A stretch of 64,000 nucleotides of DNA from Moringa oleifera (taxonomy: Eukaryota > Streptophyta > Magnoliopsida > Brassicales > Moringaceae), in contig JAJFZO010000325.1 of the NCBI GenBank assembly GCA_021397835.1, positions 1-64,000 on the forward strand, given 5' to 3'. Both the position numbers and the translations under genes were made by a program. Shown here one piece after another: positions 34,080 through 44,575 of this stretch (position 1 is the first letter of the stretch; the number at the start of each line of letters is the position of its first letter). The notes beneath the pieces were generated by a model. The model was given only the letters and a program-made list of their open reading frames with translations. It was not told the DNA's origin and made no database searches.

Positions 34080-34835
34080 CAAATTTGCTTTTTAAAGGTA
34101 AAATTCTTCTCCTTTTGTGACAATGATATATAGTTTAGTGGAAAGCTTTTCTTTGATTGTTCTTTTGGTGTAAAACTCAAGACGTACTAATTTCTTTGTT
34201 TCTAATATTTGATGCTTCCGATTGGACACAAGTTGTAAAGTGAAAAAAAAAGAAATACTAAAATACAGATTATTTGATCTTCTGTTATCTTGAGTAACTA
34301 TTTTGTGGTAAAAACTCAAGGTATGCTTATTTACATTTTAAATAATTCTTTCTAATATTTGATGCATTATTTGGTTGGACACAAGTTGTAAAATGAAGAA
34401 AGATATCACAAATACAGATTATCAGACTTTTTTAGTTATCTAAAGGTAACTGTTTTCTTGTACTTAATGAGAGAATCATATAATCTTTTTCCTTTGTATT
34501 TTTATCAAGTTATGTGAGCTAACAAATGAAAGATAAATTCTTCTAAACCAAAATTAATTATATTTCTCCTTATGCATGTACACGCTTGGAAGATGATTAT
34601 TTCCTTAGTGGGTTTTAATGATCTTGGTTATCTGGTTGAACCTAAACATTTGGAGCAGCATTATTTGCTATCAAAAGATGTTGGGGATGCTATTATTTTA
34701 ATAGGAATTATCTCTAACTGATGAAAAGGTACTTGTTTCATAAAATTCTTGTACAATTTATTAATATACTGCCATACCACTGCATCCTTGTGTTATAAGG
34801 TATTTTATAGGCCTGGTGAATTTTTTCTTTTTCTA
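34080..34835 (+). repeat. Unrelated segment inside the 1.3-kb array, with a 170-bp doublet
   Basis: It separates the two halves of unit 4. It contains a diverged direct repeat (TCTAATATTTGATGC, GGACACAAGTTGTAAA) at about 34,200 and 34,360. No gene recognised. Confidence 0.6.
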
Positions 34836-35590
34836 GTTTCATTTGATAATCACATAATATCTTCTCTTTCATTATATTATGTGGTAGTGTTAGACCACGA
34901 ATTCATATCACATGTGTATGGCGGAAGGAAACACAATGAGGTGCTGAGGTTGACACTTGGTTGTTTGGCCATCATGTGGGGACTGGGTATGAGTCCAGAA
35001 AGAATAGGACATTAAGGTTGTTATGAGATTGTTGGGTGTAAGGCTGTTAAGTAATGCTTTCTGTTACAGTTGTTAATTAGAACAAATAGGTTAGAGGAGT
35101 AACAAGGAGAGGCTAGTGTTATTTTGGCATTGAATGACCTTGGCTTGAGAGGGATGGATAGACATTTGAAAATTTTACTTACTGTAATGTGTTCGTTGTG
35201 TTTTCTTTTAATGAAATCTTACCATTTTATGTACATGGGTGGCATTCCCTCTGTGCCTCATAGCTAATTGAATGTTTTACTTTGTTTCTGACCAAAAAAA
35301 AAAAAAAGATGTACACAAAGGGAAGAGTTTCAATTGCGTTTTTTTTTTTTCTTTTTTGATGTTTATTCCACTTTTTCTTTTTGAAAATTTTTGATATTAC
35401 ACTGTCTCTGGTTTTTTTTCCTTCTTTTTTTGTTTTTTTAAATACTGGAGGCATGTCTTTCAATTACCGCAGTCACATAAGAAAGATGTTACTTGCGTCA
35501 CTGGATTTTGGTTTCTAAAAGCAATGCAATATTTGTATGTTCTTCTCTTGATGACATTGTCAATGTTTTGAATATTGTTTTCGCATCTTC
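34836..35590 (+). pseudogene. 1.3-kb family, unit 5 (3' piece and partial next unit)
   Basis: The 3' piece reads VVLDHEFISHVYGGRKHNEV then LRLTLGCLAIMWGLGMSPER and IGH plus stop (34,880-35,012). From 35,309 a new unit begins (ACAAAGGGAAGAG) and keeps the membrane piece (about 35,505-35,580), but with WILFS replaced by a stop (TTTTGAATATTG) and then GTAAGTGAG: the array ends here. Confidence 0.5.
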
Positions 35591-37282
35591 CTATGGAGGT
35601 AAGTGAGATGAAGCTAAAATTAATGATAACTTTTTCTCTTGTAAGGGTATTTTTTTATTCCTTCGATATTTTTTTTTACTCTCTTGTAGTTAGAATTGGA
35701 AATTTAGCAAATTTTTTTATATTGGGATTGTTTGACAAAAGGCTGAACGACTTCCCTAATTTCCATTATTTTATAAAGTTATAGATGTTGTTTTGTCCCG
35801 TCTGTAACATCTTAGGATAAAAAAATTGATGTGGAATTATTCATGTCATGATCTTTTTTGAACCCAAAATCATGGTTTGCATGTACAAGGTGACCAAGTC
35901 TTGCAGAAGGTGTAGGCATCAAGCAAACAGAGTAAGCAAGTTGATCTCATCTTGTAATGCTTCGCTATAAGTAATCCTTTCTTCCTTTGTTCTCGGTCAA
36001 TGTTTGTTCTCATGTTTGAAATCTTTTTTTGTTGGTTCAAGAACAATGGTGGCCCTTTCGTTAGCATAATTACCTAATAATGCTGGGAATATGGTCCTAG
36101 CAACGGGGGGATTGGATGAAAAAAGTTAACTTTATTGCAGGGTGAGAATTTGAAAGGTACTTAACTTTGTATTTCTTTGAACTGGAAGAAGTGGGGAAAA
36201 GTAAATATTATATGCATGCACACATATACACACATATATAATAAATGTCTTTCTTGAGGCATTGCTTTTTCCTCTCTCCTTTTCCTTTTCCTTTTTTTTG
36301 TCTCTCTGGCTGTTTTTGTCCACCAGCATGGGTCAATGAACCATTATTTCTATCTCTTATATTATTATTACTCTATATAATTTTTAATGTTGCATTATGA
36401 TAAATGTGCAAATGCAATCAAAGCTATCTTCAACATAGTACTTTCTAATGTTAGGCAAAGAGTGATGAATTTATTTGCTATCTTAAATCTACAAGTCGTT
36501 ATTGATTTTTGGTAGCTTGATGGATCATTACTTCAATTTAAGAATTAATGTTGTTTGAGAGGTACTTTTGGCCTTTTATTTTGCGGTTATAGTTTTATTT
36601 TTAGTCATCTCTGGCATTTTCTTATCTGATGACACTCCATTTTTATTATTTTCTCCTCTTTTAATGCATGTTTACTTTGCTTATGCTTTTTTTTTCAATT
36701 TTGCGATTCCCAAGGTAAGCTGGAAATTTACTTGAATGTCGTGATAATCAGTAATTTTTAACTTGTTGAAGGATGCTGACTAAATGAGAAACTGTTTTAG
36801 TTTCTAAAGCTCTTTATCCTTAATTTTGGATTGATCAATTTATTTTAGGGAAAAGCTTAGGGAATGGATGCTCTTTAGGGTGGGTCTTATAAAGAAACTT
36901 CTTGCCTTTTATGAATATGGACACGTCTTCAGGAAAATGGGTGTTATTTTCATATGAGGTGAATTTACTTCAAAATCAAAATTCTCTTTATCTTAGGAGA
37001 ACTTTTGGTAGTATATCTCATGCTAGGCTTGTGTTACTATCACTTAAGATGTACATACTTATATTAACATCTACTCTACTAGTTGCTTATTTACTATTTT
37101 CTGTGTTAGAGTTTGGTTAAGGTGCTTTTAGCTTTTTTTCTTACTTCGTTTTCATTCCAATTGACAACTGTTGTCACTGTGGTAAAATTATATCAATTGT
37201 GCATAATGGTGGAACTTAGACATATGTGCAGTTTAATTTCCTTTTGCATGGCTGTTAAATCTTAATGTTGCTGTTGATTCAG
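35591..37282. other. Gene-free or unassigned stretch before the ACC exons
   Basis: Intron-like sequence with poly-T runs. If an intact ACC gene once stood here, its N-terminal exons would be expected upstream of 37,283, but I could not identify the glycine-rich ATP-grasp loop exon (GGGGKGI type). Confidence 0.4.
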
Positions 37283-37687
37283 GTAAATCTAAAATGTCCC
37301 CTGTCGTTTACAAAGTTGGTGATTCAAATAATACATTTTATATATTAGTATAGCAGTATGGCAGTATAATAGTGTAGTAGTTGCAGTATAGCAGCATAAC
37401 AGTATTATGGTAGTACAGCAGTAGAGCAGTATAGCAGGAGGAGTATAGCATTGATCAGTATAGATGCAGTAAGCAGCAGCAGTAGCAATATAGATGCAGT
37501 AGTAGCAGCAGTTTAGATGGAGTAGTACTAACCGTTGCAGTAGTTGTTTAGACAAAGTCGCAGTTTAGATATGTATCATATTTTCTAATTAGAGTCAGCA
37601 TCTAGAGTTCAGCTACTCTGTGATCAGAATGGAAAAGTTGCAGCTTTGCATAACCGTGATGGAAGTATCCAAAGAAGGCCCCAGAAG
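37283..37687 (+). pseudogene. ACC1: ACC biotin-carboxylase exon split by a minisatellite
   Basis: After TTCAG the exon starts GKSKMSPVVYKVGDS (37,283-37,327; family GEVPGSPIFIMKVASQS). It is interrupted by about 264 bases of CAG/TAG repeat and resumes at 37,592 with ESASRVQLLCDQNGKVAALH then NRDGSIQRRPQK, ending at a GTTGAT donor at 37,688. Plant ACC has HLEVQLLCDQYGNVAALHSR then DCSVQRRHQK. The second half is open; the exon as a whole is disabled by the insertion. Confidence 0.85.
37328..37591 (+). repeat. CAG/TAG minisatellite inside the ACC exon
   Basis: Irregular repeats of GCAGTA, TAGCAG and GATGCAGTAG words. On the minus strand it gives meaningless Leu/Tyr/Thr-rich frames. Ends with the common tail TTTAGATATGTATC shared by the other three arrays. 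Confidence 0.9.
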
Positions 37688-37873
37688 GTTGATTCTTTTT
37701 CTTGATATTACATTTAGCTTTGGTTATTCTGTACAATGTTTTTCTTGTTTTAATATTTATTTCTTGGAATTCAAGTGACATCTCATCCTTCCAACCATAA
37801 AAAGGGAAGAATAGTATTTATTTTGAGGAGTATTTTATTATGAGATCTTTATTTTTTAATGTGTATGGTATAG

Positions 37874-38032
37874 ATTATTCCGGAGGCTCCTCTAGAAATT
37901 ATCAAGAAACTTAAGGAAACAGTTAGAAGGTTGGTTAAATGTGTTAATTATGTTGGAGTAGCTATTGTTGAGTATCTTTACAGCATTGACACTGACGATT
38001 ACTATTTTCTAGAGCTCAATTCTCCATTGCAG
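37874..38032 (+). pseudogene. ACC1: ACC biotin-carboxylase exon (YLYSIDTDDYYFLELN)
   Basis: A fully open 53-codon exon with TATAG acceptor and GTATAC donor: IIPEAPLEIIKKLKETVRRL, VKCVNYVGVAIVEYLYSIDT, then DDYYFLELNSPLQ. The plant enzyme has KSVNYVGAATVEYLYSMDTG followed by EYYFLELNPRLQ. The catalytic-site ELNPR has become ELNSP, losing the conserved Arg, so a product would not be active. The next ACC exon (VEHPVTEW) is not present; AAA exons follow instead. Confidence 0.9.
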
Positions 38033-38431
38033 GTATACTTCACTGGTTGTGCTCTCAGTTGTAGCCTCCTTGTCATACTCATTAAGATTTTATTCTCATA
38101 TAGCCTTTTTCTATTCTGTTTGAATTATTTCTTGATAACATAATACCTTATTTGATGCACTAATCAGTGCCTACAACATGTCTGCTTTGGAGGAAAGACA
38201 GGCTGTAGTAGTATAGCTGTGAACTTGGAAACAATGAGGAAAGCTTTGTAATTTTTATGTAAGGCTTTATTTAAGTTTCTTTTGATGTTGTTATGTTCTG
38301 CAACATAATACATCATCATATAATGCATATAAACCAAACTAACTTTGGGAGTTCACATTGCAATTACGTGCTTTTTTATGCTTCTTTTGTAATTTGCACA
38401 TGTGACCGCTCATTTCGAATTTTGTTGACAG
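38033..38431. other. Intron-like junction between ACC and AAA pieces
   Basis: No coding island. Somewhere here the sequence changes from an ACC intron to an AAA intron; I cannot place the joint. Confidence 0.4.
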
Positions 38432-38528
38432 AAGCTGAGAAAGTTGTTCACTAGGCAAAAAATTGTTACTTGTCATCTTGCCTGCTTCCTTCCATTAAAG
38501 AGGAGAGGTTGTATTTGCCCGGTGAAAG
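38432..38528 (+). pseudogene. AAA-ATPase exon (AEKVV...LPSIKEERLYLPGER)
   Basis: After TTGACAG the frame reads AEKVVH, a stop, then AKNCYLSSCLLPSIKEERLY and LPGER, ending at GTATGT. The family has AEKVVGWARNHYLSSCVNPS followed by IKGERLQLPRES. The Trp codon is now TAG. This region lies between the EDLL exon and the AAA core in a normal gene. Confidence 0.8.
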
Positions 38529-38583
38529 GTATGTGTATGTGTTTCTTATAGTTTTATGTTTGTATTTTTCATTTCATGTGAAG

Positions 38584-38653
38584 CCTTGAAATTGCAATTA
38601 TGAGGTTGAAGGAGAAAGAAAAAATATCCTGGAAGCCATCACAAAGCTTGAAG
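38584..38653 (+). pseudogene. AAA-ATPase exon (LEIAIMRLKEKEKISWKPSQSLK)
   Basis: Open, with GTATGA donor. It matches the IEISVKRLRAQEDISRKPTQ region of the family, a Lys/Arg-rich linker just before the AAA core. It directly follows the AEKVV exon after a 55-base intron-like gap that is too short for normal plant splicing, so a deletion is likely. Confidence 0.75.
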
Positions 38654-38736
38654 GTATGAATCTTCACCAACTGTTCTTTATAAAGAAATTTTGAAAGCTT
38701 TGTATGAAAATGTTGATCCCTAACTGGAGATTTGGC

Positions 38737-38816
38737 AAAACCTTGCAAAAGATGAGGACAAAAGTAACATTATTTCTCCCGTGGTACATCCTGTGGAAAT
38801 TAGTGTCAAAGAGAGC
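38737..38816 (+). pseudogene. AAA-ATPase exon (NLAKDEDKSNIISPVVHPVE), 5' copy
   Basis: It continues the linker: NLAKDEDKSNIISPVVHPVE then ISVKES. The family has IAKDEFETNFVSAVVAPGEI followed by GVKFDDIGAL. The frame stops at TAG soon after ISVKES. A second copy lies at 41,811. Confidence 0.75.
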
Positions 38817-38844
38817 TAGCCTAGAAAGTTGGACCTGAAGTGGT

Positions 38845-38935
38845 GCAGATGTTAGCTTGTTACCACAAAAATGTGTGACGACCAAACTTCCCTTGCTGGA
38901 GCTTGAGTTATTGATGCTGCTCTGATCCGATAGTA
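38845..38935 (+). pseudogene. AAA-ATPase exon remnant before Walker A
   Basis: GTTAGCTTGTTACCACAAAA and GACGACCAAACTTCCCTTGC correspond to the LVTTLKNFGTTILP remnant, but with a deletion that shifts the frame. Weak on its own; supported by order. Confidence 0.4.
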
Positions 38936-39048
38936 CTACAGATGGCTATGTTATTGCAATACTAGGTTCTCTTTTCTCTATTACCATTTTTTTATTAAGG
39001 TCTCCTACAAGTTAACTGAAATAGTCTATTAACGATAGGCATTGCAAG

Positions 39049-39094
39049 CCTATGAGTAGGTCAAAGCTTTATTCTCATGGAAAATCTTTTGCAG
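39049..39094 (+). pseudogene. AAA-ATPase exon PMSRSKLYSHG (frameshifted)
   Basis: One extra A (GGAAAATCTTTTGCAG) shifts the frame compared with 42,129. The GTACTG donor is kept. Two Arg/Pro residues of PMRRPEL are changed. Confidence 0.7.
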
Positions 39095-39166
39095 GTACTG
39101 AATATTGTTCAATACTTTCAATTGCTCTGTTCTTTGCATTCTTTAATTGTGTAGTGATTCTATTAG

Positions 39167-39289
39167 CCTTGCAAAGGGATTTTAATGTTTGGTTATCCTG
39201 CTACTGGTAACACCCTTCTTCCTAAGGCACTTGCAACAGAAGTGGGGGCGAAAATTATCAGTATAACCGGTTCTACTCTCACATCAAAG
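39167..39289 (+). pseudogene. AAA-ATPase Walker A exon, third-locus copy
   Basis: Open for 41 codons: [20 protein letters not shown] then [20 protein letters not shown] plus Lys. Walker A is GYPATGNT in place of GPPGTGKT: Lys to Asn again, with further changes. Borders ATTAG and GTGTGT are good. Confidence 0.85.
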
Positions 39290-39869
39290 GTGTGTCGAGA
39301 TAAAGATGCACCATTGAGTTAATTAAATATGGAATTTTTAGTTTGGTTCTATTTTCACCATTTCAGCTTCTGGATTCTCTCTGTTATTATATAAGGCTCT
39401 TCCATTTCTTTTTTGTGTATAGTTGTGACTATGTCCATATGGGATAACCATATCATCAATTCCTTTTCCTTTGATAAATAAAAGCTTCATCAATCCACTC
39501 ACGTTGTGCAACAGCAGAAAAACCCGATGTTTAAGATGGTTCAATTATTAAGTTCGAAAAAACTTCGAATTCGATAGACTCAATGTAGTTATAAGTTTAA
39601 TCACTGTTCACTTACCTTTAGACACTAAAATGAACTTGTTTGTGGCTTATGTTTAGATACCCTCGATGGTGCTGATGACTAGACTAATAAGTCTTCATAG
39701 TTTGTTTGATATTTTCTTGCATCTTAAATTAAAAGTTGAGGGATTTCATTAGATGTTTGTTTTGCTTGTGTGCATAATCTTATTGGTACTGAAATTTTAT
39801 TTTGAGAAAAAGTGTGGTCAATTTTGCTCCTTACTACTTTTTTTTTCCCTTTTTTTACACATGTTACAG

Positions 39870-39947
39870 TGGTTTGGAGATGCTGAAAACTTACAAAGGT
39901 TCTTTTCTCCTTTGCCAGCTAGGCCTGTCATTATACTTGTTGATGAG
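39870..39947 (+). pseudogene. AAA-ATPase Walker B exon
   Basis: After TTACAG an open 26-codon exon reads WFGDAENLQRFFSPLPARPV then IILVDE, with a GTGAGC donor. The family has WFGDAEKLTKALFSFASKLA followed by PVIIFVDEVDSLLG. The Walker B hydrophobic strand and Asp-Glu pair are present; this is the only Walker B copy found in the window. Confidence 0.85.
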
Positions 39948-40640
39948 GTGAGCCACTCCAGTGAAAACATGACCTGCAATAAGTATTTTGGGTGCGTTTT
40001 ATATATCTGAACTTGAATCCTGAAAGATTAGATGGCAAAGCATGTATTGCCGGAGAAGATCTTTCTCCTGCCATTGAAAAATAATTCACTTGTCTTTCCT
40101 CTTGTTGCGAGAAAAAGGCATAAAATGTTGCCTTCCGATGAAAAAGAAAAAAAAATTGAAGTGAAAAAAGAAAATGTTAATGAGAAAACTTTTTGTCAAA
40201 AACTGAGGCATGTGATGTAAAGGGGTCATAACTGTTAAAATGTTGACATTAGAATCACAATGTTGGTTGACCCTTCTTAGTACCGAAACATGCTAGATGT
40301 AAAAGTGATCCTTCACAATAGGAAAAACATTTCATTTCTCCAGTTTTTGTTTTTGACTCTAGGGCACTTGCTTTAGTCTCTATTGTCCACCAGTAAGTCT
40401 TAGGGTCTGCACATGTTGCAAGGAATAAAGCCAATGAGTGAGTCTCCATTCTTGCACACTAGTGGGACAAGTTGGCCTAATGCTTATTAAGTGATTAAGC
40501 AGAAAGTACTTATTCTATCAATAAAAAGTATTGGGAGGCTTGTTTTGGCTTGACCGGGCATATGTTGGCTAGCTGGCAGCCCTCGAGTACTACCTTACCC
40601 CCTCTTCCTGAGGATCTCTAAGGGCAAAAGTTAAAATAAT
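39948..40640. other. Unassigned stretch between AAA exon and minisatellite modules
   Basis: A Lys/Glu-rich frame at 40,032-40,220 has no recognisable domain. Composition is more balanced at 40,530-40,630 (CTTGACCGGGCATATGTTGG), perhaps a foreign insertion, but no borders are visible. Confidence 0.35.
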
Positions 40641-41760
40641 AAGAGAGTCATCCTAAATACTTGGCTCACAAATATAGTATGTCTTTGTTCATAAATAACA
40701 AAATAGTAGTGTAGCATTAGCAGTAGCAGTGTAGTAGCACAGCAATAGTATAGTAGTACTGCAGTAGAGAAGTATAGCAGTAGCAGTAGCAGTATAGATG
40801 CAGTAGGCAGCGGCAGTAGCAGTTTAGATGGAATGTAGCAGTAGTCGCAGTTTAGATGGAGTAGCATTAGTTGTTTAGATACAGTTGCAGTTTAGATATG
40901 TATCATTTTTTCTAATTAGAGTCAGCATCTAGAGTTCAGCTCCTCTGTGATCAGAATGAAAAAGTTGCTACAAAGAGGCATAGCCTAAATACTTGGATCA
41001 AAAATATATCATGTCTTTGTTCATAAATAGCAAAATAGCAGTGTAGCAGTAGCAGTAGCAGTAGCAGTGTAGCAGCACAGCAGCAGTATAGTAGTACAGC
41101 AGTAGAGCAATATAGCAGGAGGAGTATAGCAGTAGCAGTATAGATGTAGTGGGCAGCAGTAGTAGAAGTAGCAGTATAGATGCAGTAGCAGTAGTCGTTG
41201 CGGTAGCTGTGTAGATAAAGTTGAAGTTCAGATATGTATCGTATTTTATAATTAAAGTCAGCATCTAGAGTTCACGAACTCTGTGATAGGAATGGAAAAG
41301 TTGCAACCTTGCATAATCATGAATGATGTATCCAAAGAAGGCACAAGAAGGTTGATTCTTTTTCTTGGTACTGAATTTAGATTTGTATCAATACGCCTGG
41401 GTCACAAATGTATTATGTCTTTTTGCATAAATAACAAAATAGCACTATAGTAGTAGTAGTAGTAGCAGTATAGCAGCACAACAGTAGTGTAGTGGTAAAG
41501 CAGTAGAGCAGTAGCTGTAGATGCAGTAGGCAGCAGCAGTAGCAGTAATGGTAGTAGTAGCTGTTTAGATGGAGTAGCAGTAGCCATTGCAGTAGCGGTT
41601 TAGATAAAGTTGAAGTTTAGATATGTATCGTATTTTCTTATCAGAGTCATCATCTAGAGTTCAGTTACTCTGTGATCAAAATGAAAAAGTTGAAGCTTTG
41701 CATAACCATGATTGAAGTATCCGGAGCAGACACTAGAAAATTGATTCTTTTTCTTGATAT
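40640..41760 (+). repeat. Three tandem modules: leader, CAG/TAG minisatellite, ACC exon piece
   Basis: Modules start at about 40,640, 40,979 and 41,386. Each has a leader (ATGTCTTTGTTCATAAATA), a minisatellite (40,690-40,870; 41,037-41,215; 41,440-41,600), the tail TTTAGATATGTATC or a close variant, and an ACC piece beginning at ESASRVQLL or a variant (about 40,919, 41,258 and 41,645). The ACC pieces contain stops or frame changes and are shorter than that at 37,592. The last module continues through an ACC-type intron start into AAA sequence at about 41,775. Confidence 0.85.
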
Positions 41761-41810
41761 TGAATTTAGATTTGTATGAAAATGTTGACATCTAACTGAA
41801 GTGCTGGCAG

Positions 41811-41890
41811 AAGCTTGCAAAAGATGAGGACAAAAGTAACATTATTTCTGCCGTGGTACATCGTGTGGAAATTGGTGTCAAAGAGTGCTA
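41811..41890 (+). pseudogene. AAA-ATPase exon (KLAKDEDKSNIISAVVHRVE), 3' copy
   Basis: Reads KLAKDEDKSNIISAVVHRVE then IGVKEC and a stop. It keeps Ala-Val-Val and Ile-Gly-Val as in the family (SAVVAPGEIGV), so it is less changed than the copy at 38,737. Confidence 0.75.
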
Positions 41891-41914
41891 GCGTATAAAC
41901 TTGGACCTGAAGTG

Positions 41915-42005
41915 GTGGACATGTTAGCTTGTTACCACGCTGAAAAATTTTGGGACGACCATACTTCCCTTGTTGGATCTTGAGTTATTGATGCTGCTCT
42001 GATCC
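41915..42005 (+). pseudogene. AAA-ATPase exon remnant LVTTLKNFGTTILP
   Basis: Reads LVTTLKNFGTTILPLLDLEL, like the copies at 4,399 and 52,000. Resembles KKTLNELVILP of the family. No proper donor. Confidence 0.4.
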
Positions 42006-42128
42006 GATAGCACTATAGATGACTATGCTATTGCAATACTAGGTTTTGTTTCTCTATTACCATTTTTCTGTTAAACAAGTTCTCTTATAAGTTAACTGAA
42101 ATAATCTATTAACGATAGGTATTGCAAG

Positions 42129-42173
42129 CCTATGAGGAGGCCAGAGCTTTATTCTCATGGAAATCTTTTGCAG
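42129..42173 (+). pseudogene. AAA-ATPase exon PMRRPELYSHGNLLQ
   Basis: The best-preserved copy of this 15-codon exon: the residues agree with PMRRPELFTRGNLLR and the GTACTG donor is intact. Confidence 0.8.
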
Positions 42174-42245
42174 GTACTGAATATTATTCAATACTTCCAA
42201 TGGCTCTGTTCTTTGCATTCTTTAATGGTGCAGTGATTTTGCTAG

Positions 42246-42367
42246 GCTTGCAAAGGGATTTTACTATTTGGTTCTCCTGGTACTGGTAACACCTTTCTTC
42301 TTAAGGCACTTGCAACCAAAGCTGGGGCAAACTTTATCAGTATAACCATTCTACTCTCACATTAAAG
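42246..42367 (+). pseudogene. AAA-ATPase Walker A exon with a one-base deletion
   Basis: [20 protein letters not shown] then [14 protein letters not shown]; after that one base is missing (ATAACCATTCTACT where others have ATAACCGGTTCTACT) and the frame is lost before STLTLK. Walker A is GSPGTGNT, with the Lys again replaced by Asn. 122 bases instead of 123. Confidence 0.85.
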
Positions 42368-42820
42368 GTGTGTCAAGATACAGATGCATCTTTCTGTTAA
42401 TTAAATTTGGAATTTTTATGGTATTCTTTGATGTAGTTTGATTCCATTTTCACCATCTCAGCTTCTGGATTCTCTCTGTTATTCTATCTGGCTCTTCCAT
42501 TTCTTTTTCGTGTATAGTTGTGGATATGTCCATATGGGATAACCATATCATCAATTCCTTTTCCTCTGATAAATAAAAGCTTCATGAATCCCCTCATGTT
42601 GTGCAATAGAAGAAAGCCTGATCTTTAGATGGTTTATTTATCAAGTATGATAATTCCAATTCAAAAGACTCAATGTAGTTATAAGTTTCATCACCCTTCA
42701 CCTACCCTTAACACTAAAATGAACTTGTTTGTGGCTTATGTTTAAATACCCTCAATGGTGCTGATGACTAGACTAATAACTCTTCATAGTTTGTTTGACA
42801 TTTGTTTTTCCTTGCATGTC

Positions 42821-43039
42821 ATTGTAGAATATATTAATTAACTCGCTAAACATAGGTTGTTGTTATGACCTTTTGTCCTTTTTCTTTGGATAAAGCAGCA
42901 TAACCCATCTTATCATTGTCTTTGTTTGACAAAATCTTGATTGAAGAAGCTACAAATCCTCAGGTATCTTCATTTCTAGCAAAAGTAAATTATTGTGTGT
43001 CAGATTTATTTATCTATTTTGTCATTTATTTATATTCTA
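42821..43039. other. Joint between the AAA block and array B
   Basis: It contains an exon-like KILIEEATNPQ reading before GTATCTTC at about 42,963. No clear family piece could be assigned; the sequence then enters the second exon of a C-terminal unit at about 43,041. Confidence 0.3.
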
Positions 43040-43475
43040 GGAGTGATTTGAAGGGATGATGTTGAAGTTGTTGGTCAATTTCAAAGTGAAGCATTGCTGC
43101 AGCGTGTAGGCCTGTTTGAGAACTTTCGGAGGAAGAAAAGAAGGTACGTTTCTGCAGACATATTAGAAGTTTTGTCTTTTTTTACATTTATTGTACAGGA
43201 AGTTTGATAATTGGGTAAGAATAGGAAGGCAAAGCTTTGCAGCTCTGGTGTTAAGGCCACTTAATTTGGAAGGCTTTGTTGAGTCAAAAGCCAAGATATT
43301 GATGAATGCACATTCCTGTACAGAAACTTGTTGCTGATATAGTATGAGATTATTGTATTTATAATATGATACGATATGATTTGATGAACTATAAGTGGGT
43401 CCATTGGTTGCTTATGATGCTGCAAGCATTATGAACTGAGCAAATAGGGTAGGCAGGATGTAGTAGATGGCAGCA
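43040..43475 (+). pseudogene. Array B leading unit, lacking its first exon
   Basis: Starts within SDLK, then AACVGLFENFRRKKR-type altered second exon, the third exon from about 43,225 and the last from about 43,397. The array therefore begins by a cut inside a unit. Confidence 0.75.
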
Positions 43476-44041
43476 GAAAGATTTGAGTTTGTGGGCCTAC
43501 CAGAAGCAGAGAATCATTTGCGTATACTGAAAATTTTTCTTGCTCAAGAGAATGTAGAACGAGATATCCTGTTTGATGAACTCGCAAATGAAACCAAGGG
43601 GGTATTTTGTCAGAAATTTGAAGGTATGACTTTGAAGTTGTTGGTCAATCTCAAAGTGAAGTGTCGCTGCAGCGTATAAGCCAATCCAAGAACTTTTGGA
43701 GGAACAAAAAATGGTATGTTTCTGCATACTTAAGAGAAGTTTTTTCTTTCATGACATTTATTGTATAGGAGGTTTAACAATTGGGCAAGAATAGGAGGGC
43801 AAAAGCTTTGCATCTCTGGTGTTAAGGCCACTTAATTTGGAAGAGTTTGTTGAATCAAAAACCAAGGTATTGAATGCACATTCCTGTATCGAACTTGTTG
43901 CTGATATAATATGAGAATGTTGAATTTATAATATGATGCGATGGAATACGATGAACTGTAGGTGGGTCCATCGGTTGCTTATGATGCTGCAAGCATGCAT
44001 GGACTGAGCAAATTAAGCAAGCAGTATGAATAAGGTGGAAG
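43475..44041 (+). pseudogene. Array B unit 1
   Basis: The first exon is open from ATG 43,467 (ERFEFVGLPEAENHLRILKI). The last exon has a stop in QYE-stop (CAGTATGAATAAGG). The word GAGATATCCTG in the first exon is shared with unit 4. Confidence 0.8.
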
Positions 44042-44575
44042 CAAAAAATCATCCGAAGTTACTCAAAATATTTCTTACTTAATAGGATTTAGAACTAGAT
44101 TTCCTGTTTGAGAAACTTGCAAATGAAAGCAATGGGTGTTCTAGCAGGGATTTGGAAGTATGAAGTTTAAGTTGTTGGTCAATTTTAAAGTGAAGCGTTG
44201 CTGCAACGTATAGGCCTGTCCGAGAACTTTTGGAAGAAGAAAAAAAGGTACATTTTTATAGATGTATTAGGAGTTTTTTCTTTTTTAACATTTATTTTAG
44301 AGGAAGTTTGATAATTGGGCAAGAATAGGAAGGCAAAAGCTTTGCATCTCTGGTGTTAAGACCACTTAATTCGGAAGACTTTGTTGAATCAAAAGCCAAG
44401 GTATTAAATGCACATTCCTGTACAGAAACTTGTTGATATAATATGAGAATGTTGTGTTTATGATATGGTGAGATATGATACGATGGACTGTAGGTGGGTC
44501 CATCGGTTGCTTTTGATGCTACAAGCATGAATGAACTGAGCAAATGAGTAAGCAGGATGGAGAAGGTAGAAGCAG
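44041..44575 (+). pseudogene. Array B unit 2
   Basis: The joint with unit 1 lacks the 36 or so bases encoding EFVDLPEAE (type II joint: GGTGGAAGCAAAAAATCATC). Two consecutive stops (TAATAG) interrupt the first exon near 44,080. Matches unit 5 in joint type. Confidence 0.8.

Larger units (their letters stand above)
38700..42820 (+). repeat. Tandem duplication of the AAA linker-to-Walker A block (offset about 3.08 kb)
   Basis: 38,700-39,720 and 41,775-42,800 run in parallel, including intron words (TTTGTTTGTGGCTTATGTTT-like and TAGACTAATAA near 39,685 and 42,770). The first copy continues to the Walker B exon; in the second the sequence departs at about 42,810 and soon enters array B. Confidence 0.85.

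Noticed and set aside
40032..40220. Lys/Glu-rich frame as a small gene
   Set aside because: No acceptor, donor or family resemblance; not repeated in the parallel block at 42.8 kb.
40631..41587. Leu/Thr/Tyr-rich minus-strand open frames (also at 37,289-37,555)
   Set aside because: They are translations of the CAG/TAG minisatellite; no start context, no domain, and composition is fully explained by the repeat.
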